Part shown: positions 7,160 through 8,272 of the stretch, in pieces
How positions within the stretch are numbered: position 1 is the stretch's first letter
Layout: each line of letters opens with the position of its first letter
From: JBAYVY01 sp041674345
GTDB lineage: Bacteria > Planctomycetota > Phycisphaerae > Phycisphaerales > Zrk34
DNA: 8,272 nt
Assembly: GCA_041674345.1 (NCBI GenBank)
Contig: JBAYVY010000157.1
Location: 1-8,272, forward strand
Direction of reading: 5' to 3'
Translations under genes and position numbers: made by a program
The notes under the pieces: generated by a model
Database searches by the model: none
Seen by the model: the letters and a program-made list of their open reading frames with translations, nothing else
Told to the model about the DNA's origin: nothing

Positions 7160-7242
7160 ACGCCTTCGCATCCGACCCCCGGATCGGCGACCGGCCCCCC
7201 GGCCCTGTTGCCCTCGCCGCTCACCGGATGCTACGATACGCA

Positions 7243-7278
7243 CAGCCGATCGGGTCAACGCCCGGTCGGTTGCTTCTT
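7243..7278 (+). terminator. Probable terminator of the secretin gene
   Basis: Nucleotides 7243-7254 pair with 7261-7272 in a 12-bp stem (ten Watson-Crick and two G-U pairs) with a 6-nt loop, TCAACG. A pyrimidine tract, CTTCTT, follows. It lies 83 nt after the secretin stop. The T-run is interrupted by C, so termination strength is uncertain. The 7160-7242 stretch before it shows nothing recognisable. Confidence 0.5.
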
Positions 7279-7286
7279 CCGGGAAT

Positions 7287-7362
7287 AGTTCAAAGTTCAA
7301 GGTTCAAAGTTGAATGTGACCGTCCTTGAACTTTGAACCTTGAACTTTGAACTTTGAACTTT
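7287..7362. repeat. Heptamer-repeat hairpin 3 (unit TTCAAAG)
   Basis: The arms 7287-7314 and 7326-7353 are inverted with 27 of 28 positions complementary around an 11-nt spacer (7315-7325). The left arm is TTCAAAG, TTCAAGG, TTCAAAG, TTGAATG (7289-7316). The right arm is five 7-mers (TTGAACT, TTGAACC, then TTGAACT three times, 7326-7360), so it is longer than the left by about one unit. It lies between the secretin terminator and the STAS gene, about 50 bp before the latter's start. It is AT-rich and has no following U-tract, unlike an intrinsic terminator. Confidence 0.92.
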
Positions 7363-7401
7363 CCTCCGCCCGTGTCAAGTTTTGTCGGGCGAGAGTAGAT
7401 C

Positions 7402-7406
7402 AGGAG
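7402..7406 (+). promoter_or_regulatory. Ribosome binding site of the STAS gene
   Basis: AGGAG lies 6 nt before the ATG at 7413 and selects this start over the in-frame ATG at 7347, which lies within the heptamer hairpin. Confidence 0.75.
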
Positions 7407-7412
7407 ATCGCC

Positions 7413-7778
7413 ATGCCGGAATCCGCCAGCCGTTTAATGATTCAGAAGGACGCCGAGAAGGCCGTCACCATCATCGAGTTCATGGATCGCAACATTCTCG
7501 ACGAAGCCAACATCCAGCAGATCGGCGAGGAGGTCGGTCGCATCATCGACTCCAGCCCGTACCCCAAACTGCTGGTCAGCTTTGAAAACGTGGACCATCT
7601 TTCCTCCGCGGCCCTGGGCACGCTGATCACCATCAGCAACAAGGTCCGCCAGAAAGACGGCCAGCTCCGCCTGGCCAACATCCACCCGCAGATTTACGAA
7701 GTGTTCGTCATCACCAAACTCAACAAGCTGTTCCAGATTCACAAGAACACCGTCGAAGCGCTCAAGGCGTTCAAGTAA
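7413..7778 (+). CDS. STAS-domain anti-sigma factor antagonist
   Basis: This 121-residue cytoplasmic protein is a single STAS domain of the SpoIIAA/RsbV type. In that family the unphosphorylated form binds the partner kinase and releases its target, and phosphorylation on one Ser turns it off. The region VDHLSSAALGTLI (60-72) aligns with the phospho-site loop of SpoIIAA (D-S-S-G-L-G); by that alignment S65 is the likely phospho-acceptor, S64 occupies the Asp position and A66 replaces the following Ser. The C-terminal half (LRLANIHPQIYEVFVITKLNKLFQIH) is typical of these proteins. It is followed 41 bp later by an ATP-binding kinase-like gene in the same direction, which supports a partner-switching role. 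The sigma factor or other output is not in the window. Confidence 0.9.
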   Translation: MPESASRLMIQKDAEKAVTIIEFMDRNILDEANIQQIGEEVGRIIDSSPYPKLLVSFENVDHLSSAALGTLITISNKVRQKDGQLRLANIHPQIYEVFVITKLNKLFQIHKNTVEALKAFK

Positions 7779-7803
7779 ACCGGACTCTGGACCGGCTGTT
7801 GTT

Positions 7804-7809
7804 GGGGAG
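7804..7809 (+). promoter_or_regulatory. Ribosome binding site deciding a TTG start
   Basis: GGGGAG lies 10 nt before the TTG at 7820. The alternative in-frame TTG codons at 7799 and 7802 have no such site and the second lies against this one, so 7820 is preferred. Confidence 0.5.
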
Positions 7810-7819
7810 ACCCGCCGCC

Positions 7820-8254
7820 TTGGCGCCACCGCCCACCAAACAACGATTCGTTTTGCAAAGCCGCTTCGAGGAAGTGGCGCGCGTCCAGGACGCCGTCATC
7901 GCCGCCGCGACCGCGCACGGATTCACCGAATCCCAAATCTTCGCCATCCGCCTGGCCATGGAAGAGGCCCTCACCAACGCCATCAAGCACGGCAACCGTC
8001 TGTCCCCCGGCAAACTCGTCCATGTCGAGTTCGATTGTTCCGACTCCCGCTTCCGCGTCCAGGTCACCGATGAAGGCCCCGGCTTCGCCCCCGAAGGCGT
8101 GCCCGATCCCACCCGCGGCGAAAACCTCGAACGCCCCAGCGGCCGCGGCGTCATGCTCATGAAGGCCTACATGACCAAGGTCAGCTTCTCACCCTCCGGC
8201 AACCGCGTCACCATGATTAAACGAAAATCCTGCCACCTGCCCAATCGGGATTAA
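7820..8254 (+). CDS. ATP-binding anti-sigma kinase-like protein (RsbW/SpoIIAB family)
   Basis: This 144-residue protein is a GHKL-type ATPase domain of the HATPase_c_2 kind found in SpoIIAB and RsbW. The N box is MEEALTNAIKHGN (47-59, with E49 and N53), the G1 box is DEGPGF (84-89) and the G2 box is SGRGVMLMK (107-115), so ATP binding should be intact. Such proteins phosphorylate a STAS partner on Ser and hold a sigma factor inactive; in many bacteria they instead switch other targets. The STAS gene 41 bp upstream is the obvious partner. There is no ATG near the expected start. I chose TTG at 7820 for the GGGGAG site before it; starting at 7799 would add only seven residues. Confidence 0.88.
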   Translation: MAPPPTKQRFVLQSRFEEVARVQDAVIAAATAHGFTESQIFAIRLAMEEALTNAIKHGNRLSPGKLVHVEFDCSDSRFRVQVTDEGPGFAPEGVPDPTRGENLERPSGRGVMLMKAYMTKVSFSPSGNRVTMIKRKSCHLPNRD

Positions 8255-8258
8255 TCCC
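8247..8258. repeat. Perfect 12-bp palindrome at gene junction
   Basis: GGGATTAATCCC is its own reverse complement. It covers the stop of the ATPase gene and ends directly before the next ATG, overlapping that gene's likely ribosome site. It may be an operator or chance. Confidence 0.6.
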
Positions 8259-8272
8259 ATGACAGCAGAACA
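8259..8272 (+). CDS. Start of an unidentified downstream gene (partial)
   Basis: An ATG 4 nt after the ATPase stop begins M-T-A-E and then leaves the window. The tight spacing and a weak GGGA 8 nt upstream suggest a third gene of the STAS/ATPase operon. Too little is visible to name it. Confidence 0.4.

Noticed and set aside
3938..7300. Very long open frame (1,120 codons) antisense to the secretin
   Set aside because: It mirrors the GC-rich codon pattern of the secretin gene, is rich in G, V, R, D and L without any domain, and has no signal or ribosome site. The + strand frame has a signal peptide and clear secretin motifs.
7287..7362. Hairpin 3 as an intrinsic terminator of the secretin gene
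   Set aside because: The stem is AT-rich and no U-tract follows; a more suitable GC-rich stem with a pyrimidine tract lies upstream at 7243-7278.
72..7362. Heptamer arrays as a CRISPR array
   Set aside because: The units are 7 bp, contiguous and without unique spacers, and no cas genes are present.

Overview
The window looks like chromosomal DNA of a GC-rich Gram-negative bacterium, most likely a planctomycete. This is inferred from three things: the gene types (a secretin with a very long N-terminal periplasmic region, a STAS plus HATPase partner-switching pair, and a DUF6498-type membrane protein), the weak or absent Shine-Dalgarno sequence of some genes, and the repeat-filled intergenic gaps. 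No marker gene settles the lineage.

Layout. At the left edge is the first 20 codons of a leftward peroxiredoxin (bcp/PrxQ type). Diverging from it is polA (171-3119), encoding a complete three-domain DNA polymerase I with all 5'-nuclease, proofreading and polymerase motifs. Converging on polA is a leftward six-helix membrane protein (3197-3835) of DUF6498 type. A 216-bp divergent gap with a 13-bp tandem repeat and a plausible sigma70-like promoter leads to a 1,035-residue secretin (4052-7159). After a probable terminator come a small STAS protein (7413-7778) and an RsbW/SpoIIAB-like ATP-binding protein (7820-8254), followed 4 bp later by the start of another gene that runs off the window.

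How the genes work together. bcp and polA share only a divergent spacer. The secretin stands without other type II secretion or type IV pilus genes. The STAS and HATPase genes form a likely co-transcribed partner-switching pair: the kinase would phosphorylate the STAS protein and bind a sigma factor or other target that is not encoded here.

The most unusual feature is a set of three intergenic hairpins (72-151, 3123-3198, 7287-7362). Each is built from tandem 7-bp units read in opposite directions around a 10-11 nt spacer, with arms of about 28-35 nt, but each uses a different 7-mer. They lie in a divergent, a convergent and a co-directional gap, so they are not ordinary terminators. Smaller palindromic or duplicated segments also sit in frame inside polA. 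G/C skew on the + strand changes from G-rich to C-rich near 5.88 kb, inside the secretin gene and independent of gene direction.
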